Part shown: one piece after another, positions 36,832 through 45,755 of the stretch
Layout of the letters: each line of letters starts with the position of its first letter
Position numbering within the stretch: position 1 is the first letter of the stretch
NCBI RefSeq assembly: GCF_018598225.1
Contig: NZ_JAHESF010000019.1
Coordinates: forward strand, 59,198-123,197
Direction of reading: 5' to 3'
Length of the DNA stretch: 64,000 nucleotides
DNA from: Chryseosolibacter histidinae
GTDB lineage: Bacteria; Bacteroidota; Bacteroidia; Cytophagales; Cyclobacteriaceae
Notes under the pieces: generated by a model
Seen by the model: the letters and a program-made list of their open reading frames with translations, nothing else
What the model was told of the DNA's origin: nothing
Database searches by the model: none
Made by a program: the position numbers and the translations under genes

Positions 36832-38170
36832 CCGGCACACCATAGTGAGCAAGAACCTGCTGTTCGCGGCGCTCAGCATGGCCGTGGTGGCTTTGCCTTT
36901 CTCCGTAACACTCTGCCATACCGCCTTTGTGTTTCTCATTGTGCTGTGGATCATCGAAGGCCGATGGGCTGAAAAACTGGCGGTTATTAAAAAAAGTTTT
37001 CTGCTCAAAGTCCTGCTGCTCTTCGCCCTCTGGCTCGTGATCGGCTTACTGTATACGGGCAACATGAAAGAAGGGGTATTTTCATTCGAAAAGAAATTGT
37101 TCTTCTTCCTGGTTCCGCTGGTGCTCGCTACTACCGCTATCAAACTGGACGAGACAGACATCCGGCGCCTTTTTTATCTTTTTGTGATGGCGTGCCTGGC
37201 CGGAACGTTGATCTGCCTCGGGTACGCGGTGTGGCAAACCAACCTGCATACTCCCCACGTACCGGACCCAACCATCAGCTACCTCAATGGTTCGGAATTC
37301 GACACGCTGCATCCCACACGGGAATATACGTGGTTGTTCTTCTCTTACACCGCGCTTGCCGAAGGTATTGCCATTCATCCCGCCTACTTCTCCATGTACC
37401 TGGCGTTCTGTATTTTTTTCCTGCTCCATGAAATACTGTCCGTGCAGCTTACGCGTGTGCAGAAGGTTTTGATGAGCGTGGCCATTCTGCTATTCTCCAT
37501 AATGATCATATTGCTCTCTTCGCGGATCATCATCATTTCGCTGATCACGGTGTATCTTTTAGTGGCTGGCTACCGGCTTGCCGTCCGCAGGTCGTTCACC
37601 ACATCGCTGACCATAATTTTGCTGATGCTGGTAGCGCTAGCGTTGTTGTTCGTCAATCCCGTGAGCCGTTACCGGAACCTGCAGGAGCTTGGTATGAGCT
37701 CGCTGGAGATCCGCGAAAAGTCGCTTTATAAAACTTCTACCGAGATCAGGGCATCACTGTGGTGGCTGGCGCTCAAAGCATACGGCAGAACCAATCCGCT
37801 GCTCGGAAGCGGCACAGGCGATGTGATCGGGCTAATGAAGCAAACCGGCGATGCCTATGAGATCACCAACGTGATGGGTACACACGACCCGCACAGCCAG
37901 TACCTTTACCTGCTCATCGGCAATGGCATTCCGGGACTGCTGATCTTTTGTCTGTACCTGATCTTTCCGCTGATCTGCGCCTGGACGGTGCGTGATTATT
38001 TATTCCTTGCTTTCAGTTTTCTCTTTGCCGCGTTGTGCCTGACTGAGTCGGCGCTCGAGGTTCAGAAGGGGATCGCGTTCTTTGCCGTGTTCCAGTCGCT
38101 GTTGGTTTTTCAGCGGCGGTCTTTCCAGTCAGAGGTTTTTAAACTAAAGCTCTTCAGTGCAGGAAGTTAA
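36824..38170 (+). CDS. O-antigen ligase-like membrane protein
   Basis: A 448-residue polytopic protein with about twelve hydrophobic segments and the Wzy_C/WaaL loop. This contains an arginine-rich stretch (SLYKTSTEIRASLWWLAL), GSGTGDV, then THDPHSQYLYLLIGNGIPGLL, which matches the HxPHNxxL motif of ligases with Ser in place of Asn. It would join the finished polymer to a lipid or protein acceptor. The start is a GTG at 36824 overlapping the previous stop, or a GTG at 36845. It overlaps the next gene by 14 bases. Confidence 0.8.
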   Translation: MTDRHTIVSKNLLFAALSMAVVALPFSVTLCHTAFVFLIVLWIIEGRWAEKLAVIKKSFLLKVLLLFALWLVIGLLYTGNMKEGVFSFEKKLFFFLVPLVLATTAIKLDETDIRRLFYLFVMACLAGTLICLGYAVWQTNLHTPHVPDPTISYLNGSEFDTLHPTREYTWLFFSYTALAEGIAIHPAYFSMYLAFCIFFLLHEILSVQLTRVQKVLMSVAILLFSIMIILLSSRIIIISLITVYLLVAGYRLAVRRSFTTSLTIILLMLVALALLFVNPVSRYRNLQELGMSSLEIREKSLYKTSTEIRASLWWLALKAYGRTNPLLGSGTGDVIGLMKQTGDAYEITNVMGTHDPHSQYLYLLIGNGIPGLLIFCLYLIFPLICAWTVRDYLFLAFSFLFAALCLTESALEVQKGIAFFAVFQSLLVFQRRSFQSEVFKLKLFSAGS

Positions 38171-39089
38171 CCATTATACCACCCTCGATCAGAGCATCAT
38201 CAGAACACTGATGTACTATGACATTTTCAATTATCCTCTGAAGTCAAGGGAAGTTTTTCAGTTCCTGGGCATCGGTGATGTGACGAAGGAAGAAGTGACC
38301 GCAGCCCTCGACTCACTGGCCAGCCAGCAATACCTTTACCGGTTCGGAGAGCTTTACAGCCTTCAGCCAGATGAACAAAATGTGCATCGGCGGTTAAACG
38401 GAAATGCGGAAGCGGAGAAATGGCTTCCCAAAGCTAATAAGGTGGCAGCGTTCATTTCCGGTTTCCCCTTTGTGCGGGCAGTGATGGCATCAGGATCTTT
38501 GTCCAAAGACTACATGGACGAAAATTCAGACCTCGATTTTTTTGTTGTCACCGCGCCTAACCGATTATGGATCAGCCGCACATTGCTGGTGCTCTACAAG
38601 CGCATCTTCCTCAACAATTCTCACAAGTTCTTTTGCGCAAATTATTTCGTAGATACCCAACACATGGTGATCGAAGAGCAAAACCTGTTCACGGCAACAG
38701 AGCTGGCTACGGTCATCCCCCTTCAGGGTGCGGAGTATTACGAGCAGCTCCTGAAGAAAAATAATCCCTGGCTACTCCGGTACTTCCCCAACTTTGTACC
38801 CCGGCAGGTAAAGGAAGTTCCCGCAGCCAGACACGGTCTGCTGAAAAAGATCATGGAAGCAATGTTGAACATTTTCTTCGGCAATGCGCTTGAACGTTTC
38901 TTCATGTTTACCACGCTCCGCCGCTGGAAGAAACTTTACCAGGAAAGTTATGATGCGGCTGATTTCGGGATCGCCTTCAAGACCAAGAAATACGTTTCCA
39001 AAAATCATCCGAAGAACTTCCAAAAAAAGGTGATGGAGCGGTATCAGCAAAAGCTGGAAGCCTTCGCGAAAAAATTTGACCTCGAATGA
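38157..39089 (+). CDS. Nucleotidyltransferase-domain protein with N-terminal winged-helix-like part
   Basis: A 310-residue protein read from a GTG. Residues about 10-85 look like a winged helix (IIRTLMYYDIFNYPLKSREVFQFL, in register) and residues 100-135 hold a minimal nucleotidyltransferase core: ASGSLSKDYMDENSDLDFFVV, that is GS followed by DxD. The C-terminal half is helical and basic. Such proteins occur repeatedly in Bacteroidota glycan loci, but their substrate is unknown. It may modify a protein, a small molecule or a lipid with a nucleotide. It is coupled to the ligase gene and followed one base later by the radical-SAM gene. Confidence 0.75.
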   Translation: MQEVNHYTTLDQSIIRTLMYYDIFNYPLKSREVFQFLGIGDVTKEEVTAALDSLASQQYLYRFGELYSLQPDEQNVHRRLNGNAEAEKWLPKANKVAAFISGFPFVRAVMASGSLSKDYMDENSDLDFFVVTAPNRLWISRTLLVLYKRIFLNNSHKFFCANYFVDTQHMVIEEQNLFTATELATVIPLQGAEYYEQLLKKNNPWLLRYFPNFVPRQVKEVPAARHGLLKKIMEAMLNIFFGNALERFFMFTTLRRWKKLYQESYDAADFGIAFKTKKYVSKNHPKNFQKKVMERYQQKLEAFAKKFDLE

Positions 39090-39090
39090 A

Positions 39091-40548
39091 ATGAGCACGG
39101 TGCTATTCACACATTCTTACTTTTATAAATTCGATGCGAAGCAATGGAAGTTCAAACAGCCGTATCCGCCGCTGGGAACCATTCAGGCGGCAGCTGTGCT
39201 CAGGGATGCGGGCTACAGTGTCTCGCTCTTCGATACCAACCTGAGAGACTCGCCACATGAGCTCATGCCCATGCTGCAGCGCATACGGCCTCGCTACTTC
39301 GTTATCTATGATGATGGCTTCAACTATCTCACCAAAATGTGTCTCACAAAAATGCGTGAAGCCGCTTTCGTGATGAGCACCGAAGCAAAAGCATTGGGAT
39401 GCATCGTGATCGTATCGAGCTCCGATGCCGCCGATCATTATGAGAAGTATTTTTCACATGGCGCAGACTATGTGGTGCGCGGAGAAGGTGAAGAAACACT
39501 GAAGTCATTGTTGCTGACTCTCGATCAGGGTGGAGATGCCGCGCAGGTGCAGGGCCTTGCTTTCAGAAGGGCGGATGAAAACATGCTCACCGGCACAAGA
39601 CCTGTGATCAAAGACCTTGACAGCTTGCCCCTGCCCGCGTGGGACCTCGTGGATATAGCTGCTTACCGCAAAATATGGTTGCGTCATCACGGTTATTTTT
39701 CGCTGAACATTGCTACCACCCGGGGCTGCCCGTTCAAATGTAACTGGTGTGCCAAACCGATCTATGGCAACCGGTATACTTCACGGTCGCCGCAGCACGT
39801 TATTCGTGAGATAGCGTACCTTCTGGAAACATACAAGCCCGATCATTTCTGGATGTGCGATGATATTTTCGGTCTAAAGCCGGGATGGGTGTGTGAGTTC
39901 AGGGATCTGGTGAAAGAAAGACGGCTAAGTTTTCAGTATAAGATCCAGTCGCGTGTGGATCTCTTGCTGGAAGAAGATACCATTGACGCCCTGGCACAAT
40001 CGGGTGCGGAGACTGTATGGGTGGGCGCGGAATCGGGTTCACAAAAGATCCTCGACGCCATGGATAAGGGAACCACGGTAGAGCAGATCGTGGACGCTAG
40101 CCGGTTGCTGAAGCAGAAGGGTGTGAAGGTTGCTTTTTTCCTGCAGTTCGGATACCTGGGTGAAAGCCGCGACGACATCGGCAAAACCATCCAGATGGTG
40201 GTGGATCTTTTGCCAGACGAGGTAGGGATCTCCGTTTCCTATCCCCTGCCCGGCACAAAATTTTATGAAAAAGTGAAAAACCAGCTCAGGGAGAAAAAGA
40301 ACTGGAGTGAATCGGATGACCTGGACATGATGTTTGAAAGTACCTTTAAAACCGCTTATTATCGGCAATTACACCGTTACGTCCACAGTATTTACCGTAA
40401 ACACAAAGGTTATCATACATTGCGGAAACTCTTGAGCAACCCTTTGCGTCTTAGCTATAGGGACCTGCGCACGGGACTGGCGACGTTTTATTATATCCCG
40501 AAAGCCTTTGCACAACAGATCAGGCTTAAAACCCTGGAAACAGCATGA
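39091..40548 (+). CDS. B12-binding-domain radical SAM protein
   Basis: A 485-residue radical SAM enzyme. Residues 1-140 have the fold pattern of a cobalamin-binding domain (PPLGTIQAAAVLRDAGYSV, YVVRGEGEETL). The [4Fe-4S] motif C213-x3-C217-x2-C220 is in ATTRGCPFKCNWCAKP, followed by the SAM-binding ETVWVGAESGSQKILDAMDKG. The usual cobalamin DxHxxG histidine motif is not evident, so cobalamin binding is not certain. Related enzymes methylate or rearrange unreactive carbons. Its place between glycan genes and three methyltransferases suggests sugar or lipid modification. The start at 39091 follows the previous stop by one base. Confidence 0.88.
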   Translation: MSTVLFTHSYFYKFDAKQWKFKQPYPPLGTIQAAAVLRDAGYSVSLFDTNLRDSPHELMPMLQRIRPRYFVIYDDGFNYLTKMCLTKMREAAFVMSTEAKALGCIVIVSSSDAADHYEKYFSHGADYVVRGEGEETLKSLLLTLDQGGDAAQVQGLAFRRADENMLTGTRPVIKDLDSLPLPAWDLVDIAAYRKIWLRHHGYFSLNIATTRGCPFKCNWCAKPIYGNRYTSRSPQHVIREIAYLLETYKPDHFWMCDDIFGLKPGWVCEFRDLVKERRLSFQYKIQSRVDLLLEEDTIDALAQSGAETVWVGAESGSQKILDAMDKGTTVEQIVDASRLLKQKGVKVAFFLQFGYLGESRDDIGKTIQMVVDLLPDEVGISVSYPLPGTKFYEKVKNQLREKKNWSESDDLDMMFESTFKTAYYRQLHRYVHSIYRKHKGYHTLRKLLSNPLRLSYRDLRTGLATFYYIPKAFAQQIRLKTLETA

Positions 40549-40560
40549 TTTAAAAAAGTT

Positions 40561-41358
40561 ATGGCAGTGCCGTTCGATCATATCGCATCTACTTACGACT
40601 CCGTTTTCACCCGGAGCACGATCGGCCAGTTGCAGCGCAAACAGGTATGGAAATACATTGAAAGTATTGTGCCCCAGCTGCGCGGTTTCGAGATGCTGGA
40701 ACTGAATTACGGCACCGGCGAAGATGCAACCCTGTTCGAGGAGCGCGGCTTTAACATCGTGGCTACCGATATCGGCCAGGAGATGCTGAAGGTGACCCAG
40801 AAAAAATCCGAACAGTTTTCGATGCAGCACAGCATCAGCTCGCATTACCTCGACCTCGACAGCTTCAGCGAAACCTTGTTCGATAAAAAATTCGATCTCG
40901 TATTTTCCAACTTTGGCGGCCTCAACTGCATCAATCCCGAATCGTTTAAAAAACTGCTGGAGAAGCTTCCCGAGATACTCAATCCTGGAGGACGTTTTAT
41001 CGGCGTGGTGATGCCCAAGTTCTGCGCATGGGAAACCATCTTTTTCCTGCTGCGCTTTCAGTTCAGGAAAGCCTTCAGGAGGCTCACCTCCAAAGAAGTG
41101 ATCTCAGATTTTTATGGTACCACCGTTAGAACGTGGTTCTATCAGCCTTCCCAGATCAAGACGTGGGCGAAGCCCAAATTCCGCCTGGTCTCCCTCAAAC
41201 CCGTTGGGCTCGCGCTGCCACCTTCTTATATCGAGAGACTTTTTTCACTCAAAAAACGCTGGCTGCTGCGGCTGAACGAGTTTGAAAAAAAGATCAACAC
41301 CTCCCCTGCATTCTCGGGCATGGCTGATAACTTTATCATTGACCTTCAGTTAATGTAA
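40561..41358 (+). CDS. SAM-dependent methyltransferase (tandem copy 1)
   Basis: A 265-residue class I methyltransferase. Motif I is ELNYGTGEDA at residues 47-56, with Asn where most families have Gly. A later motif is SNFGGLNCI at 116-124, where the post-strand-4 motif of methyltransferases would lie. The C-terminal domain has RTWFYQPSQIKTWAKP. The next gene shares the motif-I variant, the SNFGGLNCI motif and overall plan, so these are tandem duplicates. Acceptor unknown; hydroxyls of sugars are plausible from context. Confidence 0.85.
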   Translation: MAVPFDHIASTYDSVFTRSTIGQLQRKQVWKYIESIVPQLRGFEMLELNYGTGEDATLFEERGFNIVATDIGQEMLKVTQKKSEQFSMQHSISSHYLDLDSFSETLFDKKFDLVFSNFGGLNCINPESFKKLLEKLPEILNPGGRFIGVVMPKFCAWETIFFLLRFQFRKAFRRLTSKEVISDFYGTTVRTWFYQPSQIKTWAKPKFRLVSLKPVGLALPPSYIERLFSLKKRWLLRLNEFEKKINTSPAFSGMADNFIIDLQLM

Positions 41359-41364
41359 TATCAT

Positions 41365-42180
41365 TTGATCCAGGCGATAGACCATCAGGAAGCAGTGAAC
41401 CGGGCTTTCACCCGGCAATCGACTCGTTATGACGAAGAAGACCGCGCCAATCCCGTGTTACAGGATATGCGCCATCAGGTCTATGAACACCTGGACCAGT
41501 TTCTGAAACCCGGTAGCCACGTGCTGGAGCTCAATGCAGGCACAGGCATCGATGCGCTGCACCTCACGTCGCTGGGCCATCGTGTACATGCCATCGATAT
41601 CTCTGATGGAATGATCCGCGAGATCGAAAAGAAGATCGCCACGCACCAGCGCTCCGGCATGCTCACATGCCAGCAGCTTTCATACGACCAGCTCAACCAG
41701 GTGGAAGGAGAATTCGATTACGTGTTCTCGAACTTCGGAGGACTGAATTGTATTCGTAACCTTGCTGAAGTTACCCGTCATTTGCCAACGTTGTTGAAAA
41801 AAGGCGCTTATGTAACCTGGGTGATCATGCCCCCGGTTTGTGTGTGGGAATTGCTGTGGATTTTCAAAGGGCATCCGCGGCAGGCGTTCAGGCGCTTTGG
41901 CAGCGAAGGAGTGCTCGCCCATCTTGAGGGAGAATTTTTCAGAACCTACTATCATTCCCTGTCAGATATCAGGACTGCCTTTGGGCCTTCTTTCGAATTT
42001 ATTAAAACAGAAGGCCTGGCGGCGCTTTCACCGCAACCGCACCGTGGCGATTTTCCGCGCCTCCACCCCCGCCTGTATGCCACCCTTAGAAAAACAGATG
42101 CTTTGCTCAGGAATAATTTCCCGTTTAACCGGTGGGCCGATCATATTATTGTAACTTTCCAGTACAATCCACCGATATGA
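41365..42180 (+). CDS. SAM-dependent methyltransferase (tandem copy 2)
   Basis: A 271-residue methyltransferase paralogous to the previous gene: motif I is ELNAGTGIDA at 55-64, and SNFGGLNCI recurs exactly at 122-130. Start choice is uncertain. The longest frame begins with TTG at 41365, six bases after the previous stop; a GTG at 41395 is the alternative. The residues before it (QAIDHQEAVNRAFTRQS) resemble the N-termini of related enzymes, which favours the TTG. The stop overlaps the next start as ATGA. Confidence 0.83.
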   Translation: MIQAIDHQEAVNRAFTRQSTRYDEEDRANPVLQDMRHQVYEHLDQFLKPGSHVLELNAGTGIDALHLTSLGHRVHAIDISDGMIREIEKKIATHQRSGMLTCQQLSYDQLNQVEGEFDYVFSNFGGLNCIRNLAEVTRHLPTLLKKGAYVTWVIMPPVCVWELLWIFKGHPRQAFRRFGSEGVLAHLEGEFFRTYYHSLSDIRTAFGPSFEFIKTEGLAALSPQPHRGDFPRLHPRLYATLRKTDALLRNNFPFNRWADHIIVTFQYNPPI

Positions 42181-42971
42181 CCTTGCGGGAGCAGCTGACC
42201 CACAACGCAGCATTTGTATTCAACAATAAGATCTTTTATCAGTCAGGGATCGAAACGAACCTTGAATTTGAAAAGAACTACGTTGAGCTCAGGCAACGTG
42301 AGAAACGTGTGTATACCGATAGCGTTGTAAAAGAGCTTCCCAGCATTGCCCCTGACCATCACCTGAAAAAAGAATGGAAGATCAGGCAGACCTCTCTCAG
42401 AAAATTGTGCGGTTATCTGGAGGCAAAAAAAAGTCCGAAACGGATCCTCGAGCTGGGCTGCGGCAATGGATGGCTTTCGCATCACCTGGCCTTGCTCGCC
42501 AACACCGAGGTGCTGGGCATGGACCTCAATGAAACAGAGCTGCTTCAGGCCGCAAGTGTTTTTAATCCTGTCAACCGGCTTTCATTCGCTTACGCGGATA
42601 TTTTTACAACCGGCGCTCTTCCTGAGTTTGATTACATTATCCTGGCCAGCAGCCTCCAGTATTTTCCCGATGTGAAGAAGCTTACCGGCAAACTGTTTCG
42701 TCAGCTTTCACCCGGCGGAGAGATCCACATCATCGATACGCCGATCTACGACAGCGCCGAAGTGATCTCTGCACGCGCCAGATCTGCTGAATATTTCAAC
42801 CTGCAACAGTCAGGTATGAAACCGTTTTATCATCATCACGATTGGAAAACGTTTGATGACTTCACGTTGCAATTGCTGCACGACCCCCGCTCCATCACCA
42901 ACCGCCTCGCCGGACTGGTCTCCGTGCAGTCGCCTTTCCCCTGGATCTGTATCAAGTCGTCGGACCACTGA
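42177..42971 (+). CDS. SAM-dependent methyltransferase (class I, canonical motif)
   Basis: A 264-residue protein starting at the ATGA junction with the previous gene. It has an N-terminal helical region of about 85 residues that is rich in charged side chains, then LELGCGNGWL at 91-100 (canonical motif I), MDLNETEL (motif II) and FDYIILASSLQYFPDV. It ends WICIKSSDH. Unlike the two tandem copies it has the normal glycine-rich loop. Acceptor unknown. Confidence 0.85.
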   Translation: MTLREQLTHNAAFVFNNKIFYQSGIETNLEFEKNYVELRQREKRVYTDSVVKELPSIAPDHHLKKEWKIRQTSLRKLCGYLEAKKSPKRILELGCGNGWLSHHLALLANTEVLGMDLNETELLQAASVFNPVNRLSFAYADIFTTGALPEFDYIILASSLQYFPDVKKLTGKLFRQLSPGGEIHIIDTPIYDSAEVISARARSAEYFNLQQSGMKPFYHHHDWKTFDDFTLQLLHDPRSITNRLAGLVSVQSPFPWICIKSSDH

Positions 42972-43068
42972 CACGTGCGCATGCCGGCGCGCAGTAGTCT
43001 GACGACTCTTCAGTTACCGTTACGCTCAAGGCTGCACAAAATAATTTCCTTATCTTCCTTCCCGAAAA

Positions 43069-44823
43069 ATGAAGAAGAACCTGCTGCAACATGCGCTTGG
43101 CCTCATACCCCGCCACCAGAGAAAAAGTGGTGTGTTGCTGATCCTGTTGCTTACGCTGAATGCGTTGCTGGATCTTTTCAGCCTGGCTTCGTTCCTGCCC
43201 CTGATCATGATCATCATCCGGCCTCAGCAGCTCTCCGGCGATTCGTTGCTCCACACCCTGTACCGCAGCAGTCCTTTCAACGATCCGGTGCAGTTTGCCA
43301 TTGCGCTCACCGTTATCGCCGTCGCATTCATCTTTATCAAAAGTGCAATGAGCAACTGGATCACGCTGCGCAAGGCTACCTATGCTTATGGCGCGGCAAA
43401 CCAGATCGCTGCAGGTGCATTGTCACGGTACCTGAGCATTCCATACAACATGTTCTCACAGATCGATCACACGCGCGAAATGAACCGCATTGCCACGCTG
43501 CCCCTGACGTTTGCCAATAATTTTATCATTCCTGCGGGTACCATTGTTTCAGAGGCGCTCATCACACTGCTGCTGCTCGCTGCCCTGGTCTTTTACGATA
43601 CCCGGCTGGCATTTTTCCTGATGCTGGTGCTCATTCCTTTCGGCATGCTTTACAGGATGAAACGGCAAAAGATCAGGCACAGCAGTGAACAGGTAAAACA
43701 AACTTATCCGCTGCTGCTCAAGCACACCCTGCAGGCCGTGGAAGGGTTGCCCGAGATCAGGGCCTTTGGAAAGGAAAAATTCTTCTGGAAAAAATTCACC
43801 GATGCTTTTGAAAAAGTGGGGGTGATCTTTTCCAGGGATCACGTGCTCCATACCGGCACCTCGCGCGTAACGGAATCAGTGGCCGCCTTATGCATCGGTG
43901 TGTTGATCATTTACGTGCTCGTAACCCGTAAGGCCGCGGACGAAGCGGTGCTGCTGCTGAGCATCTATGCCGGCGTGAGCTTCAGGGTGATGCCCTCCGT
44001 GAACAGGATCTTCGCGGCGGTGCTGCAGATCAGAACCCATGAGTATGTGTCGGAAGAGCTGATCCAGATGGGAGCGCTTCCCCATGAACAGGCCTCCCCG
44101 GGGGAGCAGGTGTCTCGTGTCGCGTTCAACGAAAAGATCGAGCTGCACAACATCACTTTCGGACATGAGGCGCATCATGCTTTGCTGAGAAATGCTTCGC
44201 TTACCATTCACAAAGGTGAGAAGATCATTTTGCTCGGGCGTTCAGGAAGTGGCAAAACAACGTTGTTCCTGCTGCTCATGCGTTTCCTGAGGGAAAGATC
44301 GGGGCAGTTGCTGCTGGATGGTAAAGTTATAGAAGATGCACACACACCCGGCTTGCGAAAGCTCATCGGTTATGTCTCACAAAATCCGTACGTGCTCGAT
44401 GCTTCCGTGCTGGAGAACATTGCTTTCGGCGTGCCCGCTATGGATATCGATGTGAACAAGGTGAAGCAGCTTGTCCGCGACCTCGACCTGGATTCGTGGG
44501 TTGAGTCATTACCCGAAGGTGTCAACACCGGCATCGGCGAAAAAGGAGTGAAGATCAGCGGCGGCCAACGCCAGCGCCTGGCCATTGCGCGGGCCCTCTA
44601 CCACGATGCCGAGATCCTGTTGCTCGATGAAGTTACCAGTCAGCTCGACCGTGAAACGGAGCACGAAGTGATGCAGGCCATCTTCCGCATGGAATCGAAG
44701 CATAAGACCATCGTGCTGATCACGCACCGCCCGGAATTGTGGACGTCTTTTGATCACGTGTATGAGCTCAAAGACGGATGTTTTTCGAAAGCGGAGCTCA
44801 AAACCTTTCAATCGAGTTTTTAA
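43069..44823 (+). CDS. ABC transporter, fused membrane and ATPase domains (MsbA-like exporter)
   Basis: A 584-residue half-transporter. Five to six membrane helices fill residues 15-300, and the ATPase domain has Walker A GRSGSGKT at 390-397, the signature SGGQRQR at 497-503 and Walker B ILLLDE with D520/E521. The fold and length match the MsbA/PglK group that flips lipid-linked sugars. In this locus it is the best candidate for moving lipid-linked repeat units, since no Wzx flippase is seen. A gap of 97 bases with possible promoter sequence precedes it. Confidence 0.9.
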   Translation: MKKNLLQHALGLIPRHQRKSGVLLILLLTLNALLDLFSLASFLPLIMIIIRPQQLSGDSLLHTLYRSSPFNDPVQFAIALTVIAVAFIFIKSAMSNWITLRKATYAYGAANQIAAGALSRYLSIPYNMFSQIDHTREMNRIATLPLTFANNFIIPAGTIVSEALITLLLLAALVFYDTRLAFFLMLVLIPFGMLYRMKRQKIRHSSEQVKQTYPLLLKHTLQAVEGLPEIRAFGKEKFFWKKFTDAFEKVGVIFSRDHVLHTGTSRVTESVAALCIGVLIIYVLVTRKAADEAVLLLSIYAGVSFRVMPSVNRIFAAVLQIRTHEYVSEELIQMGALPHEQASPGEQVSRVAFNEKIELHNITFGHEAHHALLRNASLTIHKGEKIILLGRSGSGKTTLFLLLMRFLRERSGQLLLDGKVIEDAHTPGLRKLIGYVSQNPYVLDASVLENIAFGVPAMDIDVNKVKQLVRDLDLDSWVESLPEGVNTGIGEKGVKISGGQRQRLAIARALYHDAEILLLDEVTSQLDRETEHEVMQAIFRMESKHKTIVLITHRPELWTSFDHVYELKDGCFSKAELKTFQSSF

Positions 44824-44824
44824 T

Positions 44825-45736
44825 ATGGCAGGTACCCGGGAACAACCTCCGCTGGTGAGCATCATCATACCCACGTATAACCGTGCTGCGCTCATTGGCG
44901 AGACCATTGAATCGGTACGGCAGCAGACATGGACCAACTGGGAACTGATCGTAGTGGATGATGGCTCAACCGATCACACGCCCGACCTGATGCAGCAACT
45001 GAACGATCCCCGCATCAGATATTACAGGATAGCACATTCCGGAGGTTTCGGCGTTGTGAGGAACCACGGCATCTCGAAAGCCAGCGGTGAATTCATTGCC
45101 TTTCTGGATTCAGACGACCTCTGGCATCCGCGCAAGCTCAGCGCACAGCTATCATGCTTCGAAGCCGAGCCTGGCACCGCGTTTGTTTTTACACACATCG
45201 AGCTCTTCGGGGCTACCAGCGTTGTGCTGCCCGAATACAACGCAATCCATGGAGATCATTTGCTTTCACGTTACCTGCAGGAGGGGCATTTCGCCTTTTA
45301 TCCGTCAACGCTCATGTTCAGGAAATCTGTTCTTGCACAAACCAGTTTCATGAACGAGCAGCTGCCTACCGGTGCCGATACTGATTTTTTTCTGAACCTC
45401 TGTTGTCACTTCAAAGGCTCGTTCCTGGGTGAACGGCTGGCGAAGATCCGCAAGCACGATCACAATACATCGGCGAGCGACCCGTTATTCAGTTACCCGG
45501 AAACCGTGGCATTGGTGCAGCGCCTGCATAAAAAGGGATACCTGACACATGCCCTCTACCGTGCCACCGTAAGCAAACTGTATTATAAAATGGGATTGAT
45601 CTTCAGGCAGCACAAACAGCACAAAGAGTCGTTCAAATGTTTTCTGCTGTATTCACGCTTCAGGCCTTTGCACTGGAAAGGATGGATCAGGTTACTACAG
45701 ATCCCGGTAGATTACCTCGGAAGTCTCTCACATTAG
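44825..45736 (+). CDS. Family 2 glycosyltransferase
   Basis: A 303-residue GT2 enzyme: VSIIIPTYNRAALIGETIESV, ELIVVDDGSTDHT, VVRNHGISKASGEFIAFLDSDDLWHPRKL (in register, DSDD binds the metal) and a C-terminal helical region with YYKMGLIFRQHKQHKES. The start at 44825, one base after the ABC gene's stop, gives MAGTREQPPLVS; the frame is open upstream inside the ABC gene but not used. Confidence 0.9.
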   Translation: MAGTREQPPLVSIIIPTYNRAALIGETIESVRQQTWTNWELIVVDDGSTDHTPDLMQQLNDPRIRYYRIAHSGGFGVVRNHGISKASGEFIAFLDSDDLWHPRKLSAQLSCFEAEPGTAFVFTHIELFGATSVVLPEYNAIHGDHLLSRYLQEGHFAFYPSTLMFRKSVLAQTSFMNEQLPTGADTDFFLNLCCHFKGSFLGERLAKIRKHDHNTSASDPLFSYPETVALVQRLHKKGYLTHALYRATVSKLYYKMGLIFRQHKQHKESFKCFLLYSRFRPLHWKGWIRLLQIPVDYLGSLSH

Positions 45737-45755
45737 GCCGATCCGGAATACAGTC

